A program made the translations under genes and the position numbers. DNA of 64,000 nucleotides from Pseudorhodoferax aquiterrae (GTDB lineage Bacteria; Pseudomonadota; Gammaproteobacteria; Burkholderiales; Burkholderiaceae_C). The stretch spans positions 124,001-188,000 of the forward strand of contig NZ_BMYK01000006.1 in assembly GCF_014652235.1 (NCBI RefSeq), read 5' to 3'. Numbering within the stretch: the first letter of the stretch is position 1; each line of letters opens with the position of its first letter. The notes under the pieces were generated by a model. That model was not told the DNA's origin. It ran no database searches and worked only from the letters and a program-made list of their open reading frames with translations. This document shows positions 52,507 through 61,421 of this stretch, in pieces.

Positions 52507-52728
52507 TCAGGCGTGGCGGCGGCCGCGCAGCGTGCGCGCATGCTCGCGTTCACGGTGCGCGCGGGCCGCGCGCCCGGCGTCCTTGCGCGTCTGCGGCACC
52601 TGCCCGTCGGGCCACCAATCGGCAGCCGTCACGAGCAGGATGCGCTGCACGCGCTGCAGCGGGCTGTGCAGCCACTGCTGCAGCTGCGCGTAGCGCTGGT
52701 TGCCCAGGCCTTCGGGAACAGATTGCAC
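52507..52728 (-). CDS. Small hypothetical protein
   Basis: A 73-residue basic protein starting at a GTG (MQSVPEGLGNQRYAQLQQWL) and ending with an arginine-rich tail. It fits exactly between the DUF1328 gene (3 bases) and the transglutaminase gene (7 bases) on the same strand, which supports it as a real gene. No known domain; conserved function unknown. Confidence 0.5.
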   Translation of the reverse strand: MQSVPEGLGNQRYAQLQQWLHSPLQRVQRILLVTAADWWPDGQVPQTRKDAGRAARAHREREHARTLRGRRHA

Positions 52729-52731
52729 GGC

Positions 52732-52917
52732 TCAGTCCAGGATCTTCTTGGCCGCGCCCACGCCCAGGGCGGCCAGCACGACGAACACCACGGCCAGGAT
52801 CAGGAACAGGCCGAACAGCACCTTGGCGATGCCGGCCGCACCCGCAGCCACACCACCGAAACCCAAGCCCCCGGCAACCAATGCGATCAGCGCAAAGATG
52901 ATGGCCCACTTCAACAT
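52732..52917 (-). CDS. DUF1328 small membrane protein (YtjA-like)
   Basis: A 61-residue protein with two hydrophobic helices ([16 protein letters not shown] and [19 protein letters not shown]) and a basic tail, matching the DUF1328/YtjA family of inner-membrane microproteins. In many proteobacteria these respond to stress, but no function is established. Start ATG at 52917. Confidence 0.88.
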   Translation of the reverse strand: MLKWAIIFALIALVAGGLGFGGVAAGAAGIAKVLFGLFLILAVVFVVLAALGVGAAKKILD

Positions 52918-53100
52918 GTCGACTCTCCTCGAATGGCGGCGGCGCCGCGCTTGGAGGCAATGTAGAAACACGGGCTTTGCGCCTGCATCAGCCTCCGTCA
53001 ACGGGGGGTGTAGGACAATCGCGCGGCCCTTTTTCGGGCGCCGCCACGCGGTCTCCCGGTGCTGGCGGCACAACGCTTCCAAACCTTTCGGAAACACGCC

Positions 53101-53709
53101 ATGAAGCTGTATTACTCCCCTGGTGCCTGCTCGCTGTCCCCGCACATCGTGCTGCGCGAAGCCGGCCTCGCGTTCGAAGCCGTGAAGGCCCCGACCAAGA
53201 CGCACAAGCTCGACGACGGCACCGATTACTACACCATCAACCCGCTGGGCTATGTGCCGCTGCTGGAGCTGGACGACGGCACGCGCCTGGCCGAAGGCCC
53301 GGCCATCGTGCAATACATCGCCGACCAGGCCCCGCTCAAGAACCTGGCCCCGGCCAACGGCACGCTGGCACGCTACCGCCTGCAGTCGCTGCTGACCTTC
53401 ATCGGCACCGAACTGCACAAGGGCTACAGCCCGCTCTTCTATCCCACGACGCCCGAGGAATACAAAACCACGGTGCGTGAGAAGCTGGTGTCCCGCTACA
53501 AGTGGGTCGACGAGCAGCTGGCCGGCAAGGACTACCTGACGGGCGAAAACTTCACGGTCGCCGACGCCTACCTGTTCACCGTCACCAACTGGGCCAAGCC
53601 CACCGGTGTGGACCTCTCGGCCTTCCCCAACGTGGCCGCCTTCATGGCCCGCGTCGCTGCGCGTCCCGCCGTGCAGGAAGCGCTCAAGGCCGAAGGCCTG
53701 GCCAAGTAA
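53101..53709 (+). CDS. Beta-class glutathione S-transferase
   Basis: A 202-residue enzyme with the beta-class signature: [20 protein letters not shown] with Cys10, [14 protein letters not shown], and His106 in [12 protein letters not shown]. Both Cys10 and His106 line the glutathione site in E. coli GstA, which has the same length. It conjugates or reduces electrophiles in the cytosol. The ATG at 53101 is the standard start; an in-frame ATG 14 codons earlier would add an unsupported leader. A strong hairpin follows. Confidence 0.93.
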   Translation: MKLYYSPGACSLSPHIVLREAGLAFEAVKAPTKTHKLDDGTDYYTINPLGYVPLLELDDGTRLAEGPAIVQYIADQAPLKNLAPANGTLARYRLQSLLTFIGTELHKGYSPLFYPTTPEEYKTTVREKLVSRYKWVDEQLAGKDYLTGENFTVADAYLFTVTNWAKPTGVDLSAFPNVAAFMARVAARPAVQEALKAEGLAK

Positions 53710-53719
53710 GTCGATGTAA

Positions 53720-53758
53720 CGGGGCGGCCGCCATCTTGAAGATGGCGGCGCCGCCCCG
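53720..53758. other. Long GC-rich hairpin after the GST gene
   Basis: A 39-base inverted repeat, CGGGGCGGC then CGCCATCTT, pairs with AAGATGGCG and GCCGCCCCG, with a 2-base bulge and almost no loop. No T run follows, so it is not a classical terminator; it may stabilise the mRNA end or act as a rho-dependent stop. Confidence 0.6.
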
Positions 53759-53822
53759 ATCTGCACGCCTCGTCCGCTCCGGCACTCTGGGGTGGCCAAG
53801 AATCAAATCCAACGGAGAGTGC

Positions 53823-54926
53823 ATGTCTTCCTTGTTCGAGCCCACCCATGCGGGCAGCCTGGCGCTGGCCAACCGCATCGTCATGGCCCCGCTCACGCGC
53901 AACCGTTCCCCGCGCGCCGTTCCCGGCCCGCTGGCCGTGGAGTACTACCGCCAGCGCGCCAGCGCCGGCCTGATCGTCAGCGAGGGCACGGCCATCAGCC
54001 AGCAGGGCCAGGGCTATGCCGACGTGCCGGGCCTGTACGCGCCCGAGCAGTTGGAAGGCTGGCGCAAGGTCACGGCCGCCGTGCATGCCGCAGGCGGCAA
54101 GATCGTCACGCAGCTCTGGCATGTGGGCCGCGTCTCGCACACCGAACTGCAGGCCGACGGCCAGGCGCCCGTGGCGCCATCGGCCATCCCCGCCGCCACC
54201 AAGACCTACCTGATCCGCAATGGCCAGGGCGGCTTCGAGGCCACCTCCACGCCGCGCGCGCTGGCGGCCGAGGAATTGCCCGGCATCGTCGATGACTTCC
54301 GCAAGGCCGCGCGCGCTGCCCTGGACAGCGGCTTCGACGGCGTGGAGATCCACGGTGCCAACGGCTACCTGCTCGACCAGTTCATGAAGCTCGGTGCCAA
54401 CCACCGCACCGACCACTACGGCGGCAGCATCGCCAACCGCATCCGCTTCCCGCTCGAGGTGGTGCGTGCGGTGGCGGCCGAGATCGGCGCCGGCCGCGTG
54501 GGCCTGCGCATCTCGCCCGTCACGCCGGCCAACGGCATTTCCGACCCCGATCCGCAACCGCTGTTCGAAGCCCTGTTGGCCGAGCTCGCGCCGCTGGGCC
54601 TGGCCTACATCCACGTGATCGAGGGCGCCACGGGCGGCCCGCGCGAGATCGACGACCGGCCCTTCGACTACCGCAAGCTCAAGGCCGCCTACCGGGCTGC
54701 AGGCGGCAAGGCCGCCTGGATGGTCAACAACGGCTACGACCGCCATCTCGCCGATGAGGCCCTGGCCGACGGCGCCGACCTCGTGGCCTTCGGCCGGCCC
54801 TTCATCGCCAACCCCGACCTGGTGCGCCGCCTGCGCGAGCGCGCCCCGCTGCAGGTGCCCGACCGCGCCACCATGTACGGCGGCGGTGCCGAAGGCTACA
54901 CCGACTACCCCACGCTGCCGGCCTGA
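53823..54926 (+). CDS. Alkene reductase, old yellow enzyme family
   Basis: A 367-residue FMN enzyme of the NemA/OYE type, which reduces activated C=C bonds and some nitro groups with NAD(P)H. FMN/ligand elements: MAPLTRNRSP with the conserved threonine, QLWHVGRVSHTELQ, the HxxN pair in GVEIHGANGYLLDQFM, HYGGSIANRIRFPLEVV and the phosphate loop ADLVAFGRPFIANPDL. The C terminus TDYPTL is also typical. It lies 113 bases after the GST gene on the same strand. Confidence 0.93.
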   Translation: MSSLFEPTHAGSLALANRIVMAPLTRNRSPRAVPGPLAVEYYRQRASAGLIVSEGTAISQQGQGYADVPGLYAPEQLEGWRKVTAAVHAAGGKIVTQLWHVGRVSHTELQADGQAPVAPSAIPAATKTYLIRNGQGGFEATSTPRALAAEELPGIVDDFRKAARAALDSGFDGVEIHGANGYLLDQFMKLGANHRTDHYGGSIANRIRFPLEVVRAVAAEIGAGRVGLRISPVTPANGISDPDPQPLFEALLAELAPLGLAYIHVIEGATGGPREIDDRPFDYRKLKAAYRAAGGKAAWMVNNGYDRHLADEALADGADLVAFGRPFIANPDLVRRLRERAPLQVPDRATMYGGGAEGYTDYPTLPA

Positions 54927-54946
54927 CGCGGCCACCGCCCAACGAA

Positions 54947-54972
54947 AAACGCCGACCCGAGGGTCGGCGTTT
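54947..54972. terminator. Bidirectional rho-independent terminator
   Basis: A perfect 12-bp stem AAACGCCGACCC / GGGTCGGCGTTT around GA. The plus strand ends in TTT and the minus strand in a T-rich tract (from AAAAA), so it can stop both the OYE gene and the convergent bactofilin gene. Confidence 0.88.
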
Positions 54973-54995
54973 GCCGTTGGAGAAGGCCGAGAAGA

Positions 54996-55553
54996 TCAGG
55001 CCGCAGCCAGTGCCGGCTTGCTGCTCTTGGCAGCGCCCGCGCCGAAGCTGATCTCGCCCGAGATCTGGCCGCCTTCCTCGATCACGACCTTGCCGTAGCG
55101 GATCTTGCCGTTGACCTTGCCCGTGGCGTACACCACGAGCTTCTCGCGCACCACGAGGTCACCGTCGAAGGCGCCGCGGATCTCGGCCAGGTCGACCTCG
55201 GCCGAGCCCTTGAATGCGCCCTGCTCCGCGATCTGCATCATGCGCGAGTCCATCGTGGCCTCGACCGTGCCCTCGACCACCAGCGTGTCGCAGTCCGTGA
55301 TCTCCACGCCCTTGAGCTTGATGTTGGGGCCGACGATGAGCTTGCTGCCGGGCTCCTGCGTGGCGGCGCTGACGGGGGCGCTGGCGCTGCTGCCGGGCGC
55401 CGACGGGGTGGTCGCGGAAGAGGCCATGTTGCTGCTGGACGAAGTGGTGGAAGAGGACGAGGGCTGCAACGCCGAGGTGTTGTTGAACGTGCTCGGCCGG
55501 GTGTTCAGGGGCTCGTTCTCACGCTTGCCGAAAAAGGGGGATTGCAGGGCCAC
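54996..55553 (-). CDS. Bactofilin family cytoskeletal protein
   Basis: A 185-residue bactofilin. A long serine/threonine/proline-rich N-terminal tail is followed by the beta-helix domain (about residues 75-170; KLIVGPNIKLKGVEITDCD, TLVVEGTVEATMDSR, LAEIRGAFDGDLVVREKLVV) built of short strands, and an alanine-rich C terminus. Bactofilins polymerise without nucleotides and place cell-wall or appendage proteins. The GTG at 55553 has a GGAG ribosome site; a TTG at 55571 and an ATG inside the serine-rich tail are weaker choices. Confidence 0.87.
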   Translation of the reverse strand: MALQSPFFGKRENEPLNTRPSTFNNTSALQPSSSSTTSSSSNMASSATTPSAPGSSASAPVSAATQEPGSKLIVGPNIKLKGVEITDCDTLVVEGTVEATMDSRMMQIAEQGAFKGSAEVDLAEIRGAFDGDLVVREKLVVYATGKVNGKIRYGKVVIEEGGQISGEISFGAGAAKSSKPALAAA

Positions 55554-55688
55554 TGGGCGTTCTCCGATCAAAACTCCATCCTAGGGGAAGCTGCCGGAGA
55601 AACCGCAAAAGACGCATGCAACTTCTGTAACCCGAAGAAAGCAGCACCAAGGCGGACAGCACGCACCAAGCGCGCGTGCGCTGGCGGC

Positions 55689-55772
55689 TTTGTACGCACT
55701 TCTTCGGGTGCTCTTTGTACGCATTTCGGTCCGGTCCTTGCGTACAAACATGGCATGGGCTTTGCGTACGGC
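55689..55772. promoter_or_regulatory. Array of four GTAC-centred operator-like sites
   Basis: TTTGTACGCA occurs at 55689-55698 and 55714-55723, its inverse TGCGTACAAA at 55739-55748, and a variant TGCGTAC at 55763. Spacing is 25, 25 and 24 bases. They lie upstream of, and slightly into, the ABC importer operon. The GntR regulator encoded at the end of the operon is the natural candidate binder. Confidence 0.65.
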
Positions 55773-55778
55773 CTGCCC

Positions 55779-56801
55779 ATGCCTCCTGCCGCCCCCTCCC
55801 CCAGCAGCGCGCCCCGGCCCGTGGCCGTGGAACTCGTGGCCCTGACCAAGCGCTATGCGCAGGGGCAGCCCGCCGTGGACAGCATCGACCTGCGCATTGC
55901 CAGCGGCAGCTACTGCTGCCTGCTGGGGCCGTCGGGCTGCGGCAAGAGCACCACGCTGCGCATGATCGCGGGCCACGAAACCGTGAGCAGCGGCGACGTG
56001 CTGCTGGAGGACCGCAACATCACCGACCTGCCCGCGGCCGCACGCGGCACGGCCATGATGTTCCAGAGCTTCGCGCTGTTCCCGCACCTCACGGCGCTGG
56101 ACAACGTGGCCTTCAGCCTCAAGATGAAGGGCGTGGCCAAGGCCGAGCGCCAGGCCAAGGCGCAGGACCTGCTGGAACGCGTGGCCATGGGCCACCTCGC
56201 GCAGCGCAAGCCCGGCGAACTCTCGGGCGGCCAGCAGCAGCGTGTGGCACTCGCACGTGCGCTGATCACCCAGCCCAAGGTGCTGCTGCTGGACGAGCCG
56301 CTCTCCGCGCTCGACCCCTTCCTGCGCATCCAGATGCGCGCCGAGCTGCGCCGCTGGCAGAAGGAGCTGGGCCTGACCTTCATCCACGTGACGCACTCGC
56401 AGGAAGAGGCGATGGCGCTGGCCGACACCATGGTCGTCATGAACCACGGCCTGATCGAGCAGGTCGGTTCACCGCACGAGGTCTACAACAAGCCGGCCAC
56501 CGAATTCATCGCACGCTTCATGGGCGGGCACAACGTGCTGCAGACGCCGACCGGCAAGATCGCCGTGCGCAACGACCACATGCGCATCGAGGTCGATGGC
56601 GAGGGCATCGCTGCCACCGTCACCGATGTCGAGTACCAGGGCACCTACGTGCTGCTGGGCCTGGATGCCGAGAACGCCGACGCGCGCACCGGCGTCTCGG
56701 TGATGCTGCCCGAATCGGTCTTCGCCGACCGCCCCTACGCCCTGGGCGAACACGTGCGCCTGTCCTGGGCCACGTCGCACGCGCACGCACTCGCCGCCTG
56801 A
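55779..56801 (+). CDS. Polyamine-type ABC transporter ATP-binding protein (PotA-like)
   Basis: A 340-residue ATPase. Walker A LLGPSGCGKSTTLRMIAG, Q-loop AMMFQSFALFPHLT, signature LSGGQQQRVALARAL, Walker B VLLLDEPLSALDPF and the H-loop HVTHSQEEAMAL are complete. The C-terminal TOBE domain (residues about 240-340) is of the PotA/FbpC type. The ATG at 55779 or 55755 could start the protein; both lack a clear ribosome site, and the operator array favours 55779. It is the first gene of the importer operon. Confidence 0.9.
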   Translation: MPPAAPSPSSAPRPVAVELVALTKRYAQGQPAVDSIDLRIASGSYCCLLGPSGCGKSTTLRMIAGHETVSSGDVLLEDRNITDLPAAARGTAMMFQSFALFPHLTALDNVAFSLKMKGVAKAERQAKAQDLLERVAMGHLAQRKPGELSGGQQQRVALARALITQPKVLLLDEPLSALDPFLRIQMRAELRRWQKELGLTFIHVTHSQEEAMALADTMVVMNHGLIEQVGSPHEVYNKPATEFIARFMGGHNVLQTPTGKIAVRNDHMRIEVDGEGIAATVTDVEYQGTYVLLGLDAENADARTGVSVMLPESVFADRPYALGEHVRLSWATSHAHALAA

Positions 56802-56844
56802 TTCCCCTTTCATCCACCCCCGCCATCGATTGGAGAGACGACCC

Positions 56845-58110
56845 ATGTCCGAGAACACCACTTCCTGCGGCCTGCAGCGCCGCGCCCTGCTCAAGGGCAC
56901 GGCCGGCATCCTGGCCACGGGCACCGCGCCCTTCGTGCACGCGCAGGAGCCCATCGTGCTGCGCTACCTGGGCACGGCCGTGAACCAGGACAAGGCCATC
57001 GCCGAGAAGTTCAAGGCCGACACCGGCATCACCATCCAGTACGTGGCCGTGACCACCGACGACGTGACCAAGCGCGCCGTCACCGCGCCCAACAGCTTCG
57101 ACCTGATCGACACCGAGTACTTCTCGCTCAAGAAGATCGTGCCCACCGGCAACCTGAAGGGCATCGACACCAAGAAGATCAAGAACGCCGACAAGATCAC
57201 CACGCTGTTCACCACCGGCACCGTGGGCGGCAAGGCCGTGGGCGACCAGGGCACGGCACCCAAGAAGGTGATCTTCCTGGAGGGCGAGAAGAGCAAGGTG
57301 TTCGCCAAGAGCCCCACGCAGTTCATGAGCCTGATCCCCACGGTCTACAACGCCGACACGCTGGGCATCCGACCCGACCTGATCAAGCGCCCGATCGACT
57401 CCTGGGCCGAACTGCTGAACCCCGAGTTCAAGGGCAAGGCCGCGATCCTGAACATCCCCTCCATCGGCATCATGGACGCGGCCATGGTGGTGGAGGCCAA
57501 GGGCCTGTACAAGTATCCCGACAAGGGCAACATGACCAAGAAGGAGATCGACCTCACGATCAAGACCTTGATCGAAGCCAAGAAGGCCGGCCAGTTCCGC
57601 GCGCTGTGGAAGGACTTCAACGAGTCGGTCAACCTGATGTCCTCGGGCGAGGTGGTGATCCAGTCCATGTGGAGTCCCGCCGTGACAGCCGTGCGCACCA
57701 AGGGCATCGCCTGCAACTTCCAGCCGCTCAAGGAAGGCTACCGCGCCTGGGCCGCCGGCTTCGGCCTGCCGTCCACGCTGTCGGGCAGGAAGCTCGACGG
57801 CGCCTACGAGTTCATCAACTGGTTCCTGGACGGCTGGGCCGGCGCCTACCTGAACCGCCAGGGCTACTACAGCGCCGTGCTCGACACCGCCAAGGCCAAG
57901 ATGGAAGCCTACGAGTGGGCCTACTGGATGGAAGGCAAGCCAGCCGAGAAGGACATCAAGGCGCCCAACGGCGAACTGCTGGCCAAGGCCGGATCGGTGC
58001 GCGACGGTGGCTCCTACGAGCAGCGCATGGGCGGCATCGCCTGCTGGAACGCGCTCATGGACGAGAACACCTACATGGTCCAGAAGTGGAATGAATTCGT
58101 AGCCGCGTGA
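56845..58110 (+). CDS. Polyamine-type ABC transporter substrate-binding protein
   Basis: A 421-residue periplasmic receptor of the spermidine/putrescine group. The N terminus CGLQRRALLKGTAGILATG carries a twin-arginine-like signal (QRRALLKG) with cleavage after FVHA. The mature part reads IVLRYLGTAVNQDKAIAEKF, then SFDLIDTEYFSLKK and a hinge segment AGFGLPSTLSGRKLDGAYEF. The ATG at 56845 has a GGAGAG site; an upstream in-frame ATG 5 codons earlier is unlikely. It is larger than PotD, so ligand may differ from polyamines. Confidence 0.9.
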   Translation: MSENTTSCGLQRRALLKGTAGILATGTAPFVHAQEPIVLRYLGTAVNQDKAIAEKFKADTGITIQYVAVTTDDVTKRAVTAPNSFDLIDTEYFSLKKIVPTGNLKGIDTKKIKNADKITTLFTTGTVGGKAVGDQGTAPKKVIFLEGEKSKVFAKSPTQFMSLIPTVYNADTLGIRPDLIKRPIDSWAELLNPEFKGKAAILNIPSIGIMDAAMVVEAKGLYKYPDKGNMTKKEIDLTIKTLIEAKKAGQFRALWKDFNESVNLMSSGEVVIQSMWSPAVTAVRTKGIACNFQPLKEGYRAWAAGFGLPSTLSGRKLDGAYEFINWFLDGWAGAYLNRQGYYSAVLDTAKAKMEAYEWAYWMEGKPAEKDIKAPNGELLAKAGSVRDGGSYEQRMGGIACWNALMDENTYMVQKWNEFVAA

Positions 58111-58114
58111 CCCC

Positions 58115-59041
58115 ATGAGCGCACCTGCCACCCCCTCCCACGGTGCCCCCGCGGCGGCGCCAGGCCGCGCGATCGCGGCCTGGTGGCAGGCTGCGCCGTT
58201 CACGCTGGTCTTCGCCCTGTTCTTCCTGGTCCCGCTGGCGCTGATCGGCATGGTCAGCCTGTGGGATTTCAACGAGTACGAGCTGATCCCGGACTTCACC
58301 TTCAAGAACTACGCCACCGTGTTCGAGGGCTGCCTGGCCAGCATGGCCGGCAGCGAGGACCTGTGCGTCACGCTCAAGACCTACCTCTCCACGCTCAAAT
58401 TCTCGTTCCTGGTCTGGGCCATCACGCTGGTGCTGGGCTTCGCGGTCTCGTACTTCCTGGCCTTCCACGTGCGCAGCGCGGGCATGCAGACGGCGCTGTT
58501 CGTGCTGTGCACCATCCCGTTCTGGACCAGCAACGTGATCCGCATGATCTCGTGGGTGCCGCTGCTGGGCCGCAACGGCCTGGTCAACCAGGGCCTGCAG
58601 GGCATCGGCCTCATCGACCAGCCGCTCGAATGGCTGCTGTTCTCCGACTTCTCGGTCACGCTGGCCTTCGTGCACCTCTACACAATGTTCATGATCGTGC
58701 CCATCTTCAACAGCATGATGCGCATCGACCGCAGCCTGCTGGAGGCCGCCAGCGACAGCGGCGCCAACGCCTGGCAGACGCTGTGGAACGTGATCGTGCC
58801 GCTGTGCAAGACCGGCATCCTCATCGGCTCCATCTTCGTCATCACCATCGTGATGGGTGACTTCGTGACCATCGGCGTCATGGGCGGCCAGCAGATCGCC
58901 TCGGTCGGCAAGATCATCCAGGTGCAGACCTCCTACCTGCAGTTCCCGCTGGCCGCGGCCAACGCGGTGATCCTGCTGGCGGCCGTGCTCATGATCATCT
59001 GGGCGCTGACGCGCATGGTCGACATCCGCAAGGAACTGTGA
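58115..59041 (+). CDS. Polyamine-type ABC transporter permease (PotB-like)
   Basis: A 308-residue inner-membrane protein with six hydrophobic helices. The start ATPSHGAPAAAPG is followed by FTLVFALFFLVPLALIGMVS, and the coupling loop EAASDSGANAWQTLWNVIVP carries the EAA motif of ABC permeases. It follows the binding protein by 4 bases and overlaps the next permease by 1 base, showing translational coupling. It forms the channel with the PotC-like protein. Confidence 0.92.
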   Translation: MSAPATPSHGAPAAAPGRAIAAWWQAAPFTLVFALFFLVPLALIGMVSLWDFNEYELIPDFTFKNYATVFEGCLASMAGSEDLCVTLKTYLSTLKFSFLVWAITLVLGFAVSYFLAFHVRSAGMQTALFVLCTIPFWTSNVIRMISWVPLLGRNGLVNQGLQGIGLIDQPLEWLLFSDFSVTLAFVHLYTMFMIVPIFNSMMRIDRSLLEAASDSGANAWQTLWNVIVPLCKTGILIGSIFVITIVMGDFVTIGVMGGQQIASVGKIIQVQTSYLQFPLAAANAVILLAAVLMIIWALTRMVDIRKEL

Positions 59042-59925
59042 TGCAGGCAAGAATCTCCGATGCCCGCCCCGCCGGCTTCTGGCCGCTGGCCGCGGTCTTC
59101 GCCCTGTTCGTTCTGTTCATGTACGGCCCCATGGCCGTCATCGTGGCGCTGAGCTTCCAGGGCCCCGAGGGCGGCCTCACCTTCCCGATGCGCGGCCTCT
59201 CACTGCACTGGTTCCGCCAGCTGGCCGAAGGCCTGGGCGTGGTCGACATCGGCGCCGCGCTACGGCGCTCGCTGGGCCTGGGCGCGGCCGTGATGGTGTG
59301 CACCGTCGTGCTGTCGGTGCTGGCGGGCCTGGCCTTTCGCAAGAAGCTCAAGGGCGGCAACGCGCTGTTCTACATCGTCGTGGCAAGCCTCATCATGCCG
59401 TCCATCATCGTCTCGCTGGGCATCGGCCTGGAGTTCCGGCTGCTGGACACCGGCATCAAGTGGTTGCTCGGCGCGTTGGGCATGGAAGGCCTGCTGGAGA
59501 ACTACGGCACGGCGCTGGGCCTGTTCACCTCGGCCCTGGGCGCGCACCTCACGTGGACGCTGCCCTTCGGTTTGCTGATCATGTTCGCCGTGTTCAACCG
59601 CTTCAACACCAGCTACGAGGAAGCCGCGCGCGACCTCGGTGCCACGCCCTGGCAGAGCTTCAGCCAGGTGGTGCTGCCGCTGATCGCGCCCTCGGTGGTG
59701 GGCATCGGCATGTTCGGCTTCACGCTGTCGTGGGACGAGATCGCGCGCACCTCGCAGGCCATCGGCGACGTGAACACCCTGCCGCTGGAGCTGCAGGGCC
59801 TGACCTCCACCGTCACCACGCCCGCCATCTATGCGCTGGGCACCGTGACCACGGTCGTGTCCTTCCTCGTGATGGGCCTGGCGATCGGATTGGCCCTGCT
59901 GCTGGCACGCCGGCGCAAGGGATAG
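59041..59925 (+). CDS. Polyamine-type ABC transporter permease (PotC-like)
   Basis: A 294-residue permease with six hydrophobic helices. The start is the ATG at 59041 in a TGATG overlap with the preceding gene; a GTG one codon earlier would also be possible. The EAA loop reads EEAARDLGATPWQSFSQVVL, as in PotC. Its second half includes MFGFTLSWDEIARTSQAIGD. It completes the importer. Confidence 0.92.
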   Translation: MQARISDARPAGFWPLAAVFALFVLFMYGPMAVIVALSFQGPEGGLTFPMRGLSLHWFRQLAEGLGVVDIGAALRRSLGLGAAVMVCTVVLSVLAGLAFRKKLKGGNALFYIVVASLIMPSIIVSLGIGLEFRLLDTGIKWLLGALGMEGLLENYGTALGLFTSALGAHLTWTLPFGLLIMFAVFNRFNTSYEEAARDLGATPWQSFSQVVLPLIAPSVVGIGMFGFTLSWDEIARTSQAIGDVNTLPLELQGLTSTVTTPAIYALGTVTTVVSFLVMGLAIGLALLLARRRKG

Positions 59926-59934
59926 AGTCGCGCC

Positions 59935-60642
59935 ATGCCTGCCCCCGACACGGCGCCCACAGTCTCCGACAGCGAGATCTACGAGCGCATGGTTTCCGCC
60001 ATCCTGGACCACAAGCTGTTGCCCGGCACCAAGCTCGTGGAAGACAAGATCGCCAGCGCCTTCGGCGTCTCGCGCACGCGCGTGCGGCCCGTGCTCGTGC
60101 GCCTGGCCAACGAGCAGATCGTCACACTCACGCCCAACCGCGGCGCCTCGGTGGCCCAGCCCACCGAGCAGGAGGCGCGCGAGGTGTTCGAGGTGCGCCG
60201 CCTGATCGAGCCCACGCTGGTGCAGCGCTTCATCGCGGTCGCGCAGCCGGCCGACATCCAGCGCCTGGCCGACTGCATCGCGGCCGAGGAAACCGCGCGC
60301 CACGCCGGCGACATGCGCCGTGCGATCCGCCAGGCCGGCGACTTCCACCTGCACATCGCGCAGGCGGCCGGCCACCAGACGCTGGGCCGCATCCTGCGCG
60401 AACTGGTCTCGCGCACCTCGCTCGTGCTCATGACCTTCAGCAGCCTGCATGCGCAGGAGCGCGAAGAAGCCACGGCCTGCGGCTGCCGCGAGCACCGCGT
60501 GCTGCTCGACGCGATCCGCCTGCGCGATGCGCGCGAGGCCAGCCGCTGCATGCGCAAGCACCTGGACCTGCTCGAGGCGCGGCTGGAGTTCACGCCACCC
60601 GTGGACGCGCCGATCGATCTCGCAGCCGTGCTCGCTGCCTGA
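59935..60642 (+). CDS. GntR family regulator (FCD subfamily)
   Basis: A 235-residue regulator. The N-terminal winged helix (GTKLVEDKIASAFGVSRTRV followed by VRLANEQIVTLTPNRGASV) is of the FadR type, and the C-terminal helical FCD domain has GDFHLHIAQAAGHQTLGRIL with the metal-binding histidines. Such regulators usually repress a nearby transport or catabolic operon until a small acid or amino acid binds. It lies 9 bases after the permease gene and is likely to control the operon through the four-site array. Confidence 0.92.
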   Translation: MPAPDTAPTVSDSEIYERMVSAILDHKLLPGTKLVEDKIASAFGVSRTRVRPVLVRLANEQIVTLTPNRGASVAQPTEQEAREVFEVRRLIEPTLVQRFIAVAQPADIQRLADCIAAEETARHAGDMRRAIRQAGDFHLHIAQAAGHQTLGRILRELVSRTSLVLMTFSSLHAQEREEATACGCREHRVLLDAIRLRDAREASRCMRKHLDLLEARLEFTPPVDAPIDLAAVLAA

Positions 60643-60647
60643 GCACC

Positions 60648-61382
60648 ATGCGCCAGCTGCTCGTCGTCAATCCCAACACCTCGGCCGCTGTCACGGCCTT
60701 GCTGCAGCAGCATGTGCAGCGCGAGGCCGGTTCCGGCGTGGCGGTGCGGAGCGTCACGGCGCGTCTGGGCGCACCCTACATCGCCTGCGAGGCCAGCTAC
60801 GCCGTCGCCGCGCACGCCGCGCTCGATGCCTGGGCGGCGGCCCTGGCCGCGCCCGACGGCGCCGCGCCCGACGCGGTGCTGATCGGCTGCTTCGGCGACC
60901 CTGGCCTGTTCGCGCTGCGCGAGGCCAGCCCGGTGCCCGTCACGGGCCTGGCCGAGGCCGCGTTCGCCGAGGCCGCCGCGCATGGCCGCTTCGCCATCGT
61001 GACCGGCGGTGCGCGCTGGGTGCCCATGCTCGAACGCCTGGCGCTGGCGCTGGGCCACCAGAGCCTGGCCGGCATCCACACCGTGGCCCCCACGGGCGCG
61101 CAGCTCATGGCCGATCCCGCTGGGGCGCGGGCGCTGTTGGCGCGGGCCTGCCAGGAAGCCGCCGGGCGCTGGAACGCGCAGGCCGTGATCGTCGGTGGGG
61201 CCGGCCTGGCCGGCGTGGCCGCCGCCATCCAGGACCAGGTCGGCGTGCCGCTCGTCGACAGCGTGGGCGCCGGCACGCGCATGGCCTTGCGCCTGCAGCC
61301 GCAGCCCGGTGCGCGTGCCCAGCCCGGCTTCGACGTGGCCTGGCAGCAGGTGGCGGCGGAACTGCAGCAGCTGGGCCGGTGA
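60648..61382 (+). CDS. Asp/Glu/hydantoin racemase-like protein, second cysteine missing
   Basis: A 244-residue protein of the Asp/Glu racemase superfamily, closest in pattern to hydantoin racemase. The start RQLLVVNPNTSAAVTALL is typical and the first active-site cysteine is present in VLIGCFGDPGLFAL. The second cysteine of the G-C-x-G motif is replaced: it reads VIVGGAGLAGV. Two-cysteine racemisation is therefore unlikely; a one-cysteine isomerase, lyase or decarboxylase reaction is possible. It lies 5 bases after gntR. Substrate unknown. Confidence 0.8.
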   Translation: MRQLLVVNPNTSAAVTALLQQHVQREAGSGVAVRSVTARLGAPYIACEASYAVAAHAALDAWAAALAAPDGAAPDAVLIGCFGDPGLFALREASPVPVTGLAEAAFAEAAAHGRFAIVTGGARWVPMLERLALALGHQSLAGIHTVAPTGAQLMADPAGARALLARACQEAAGRWNAQAVIVGGAGLAGVAAAIQDQVGVPLVDSVGAGTRMALRLQPQPGARAQPGFDVAWQQVAAELQQLGR

Positions 61383-61421
61383 AGCGTGCGCCCGCACAAT
61401 GCGGGCGAAAGGAGCTTCCCC

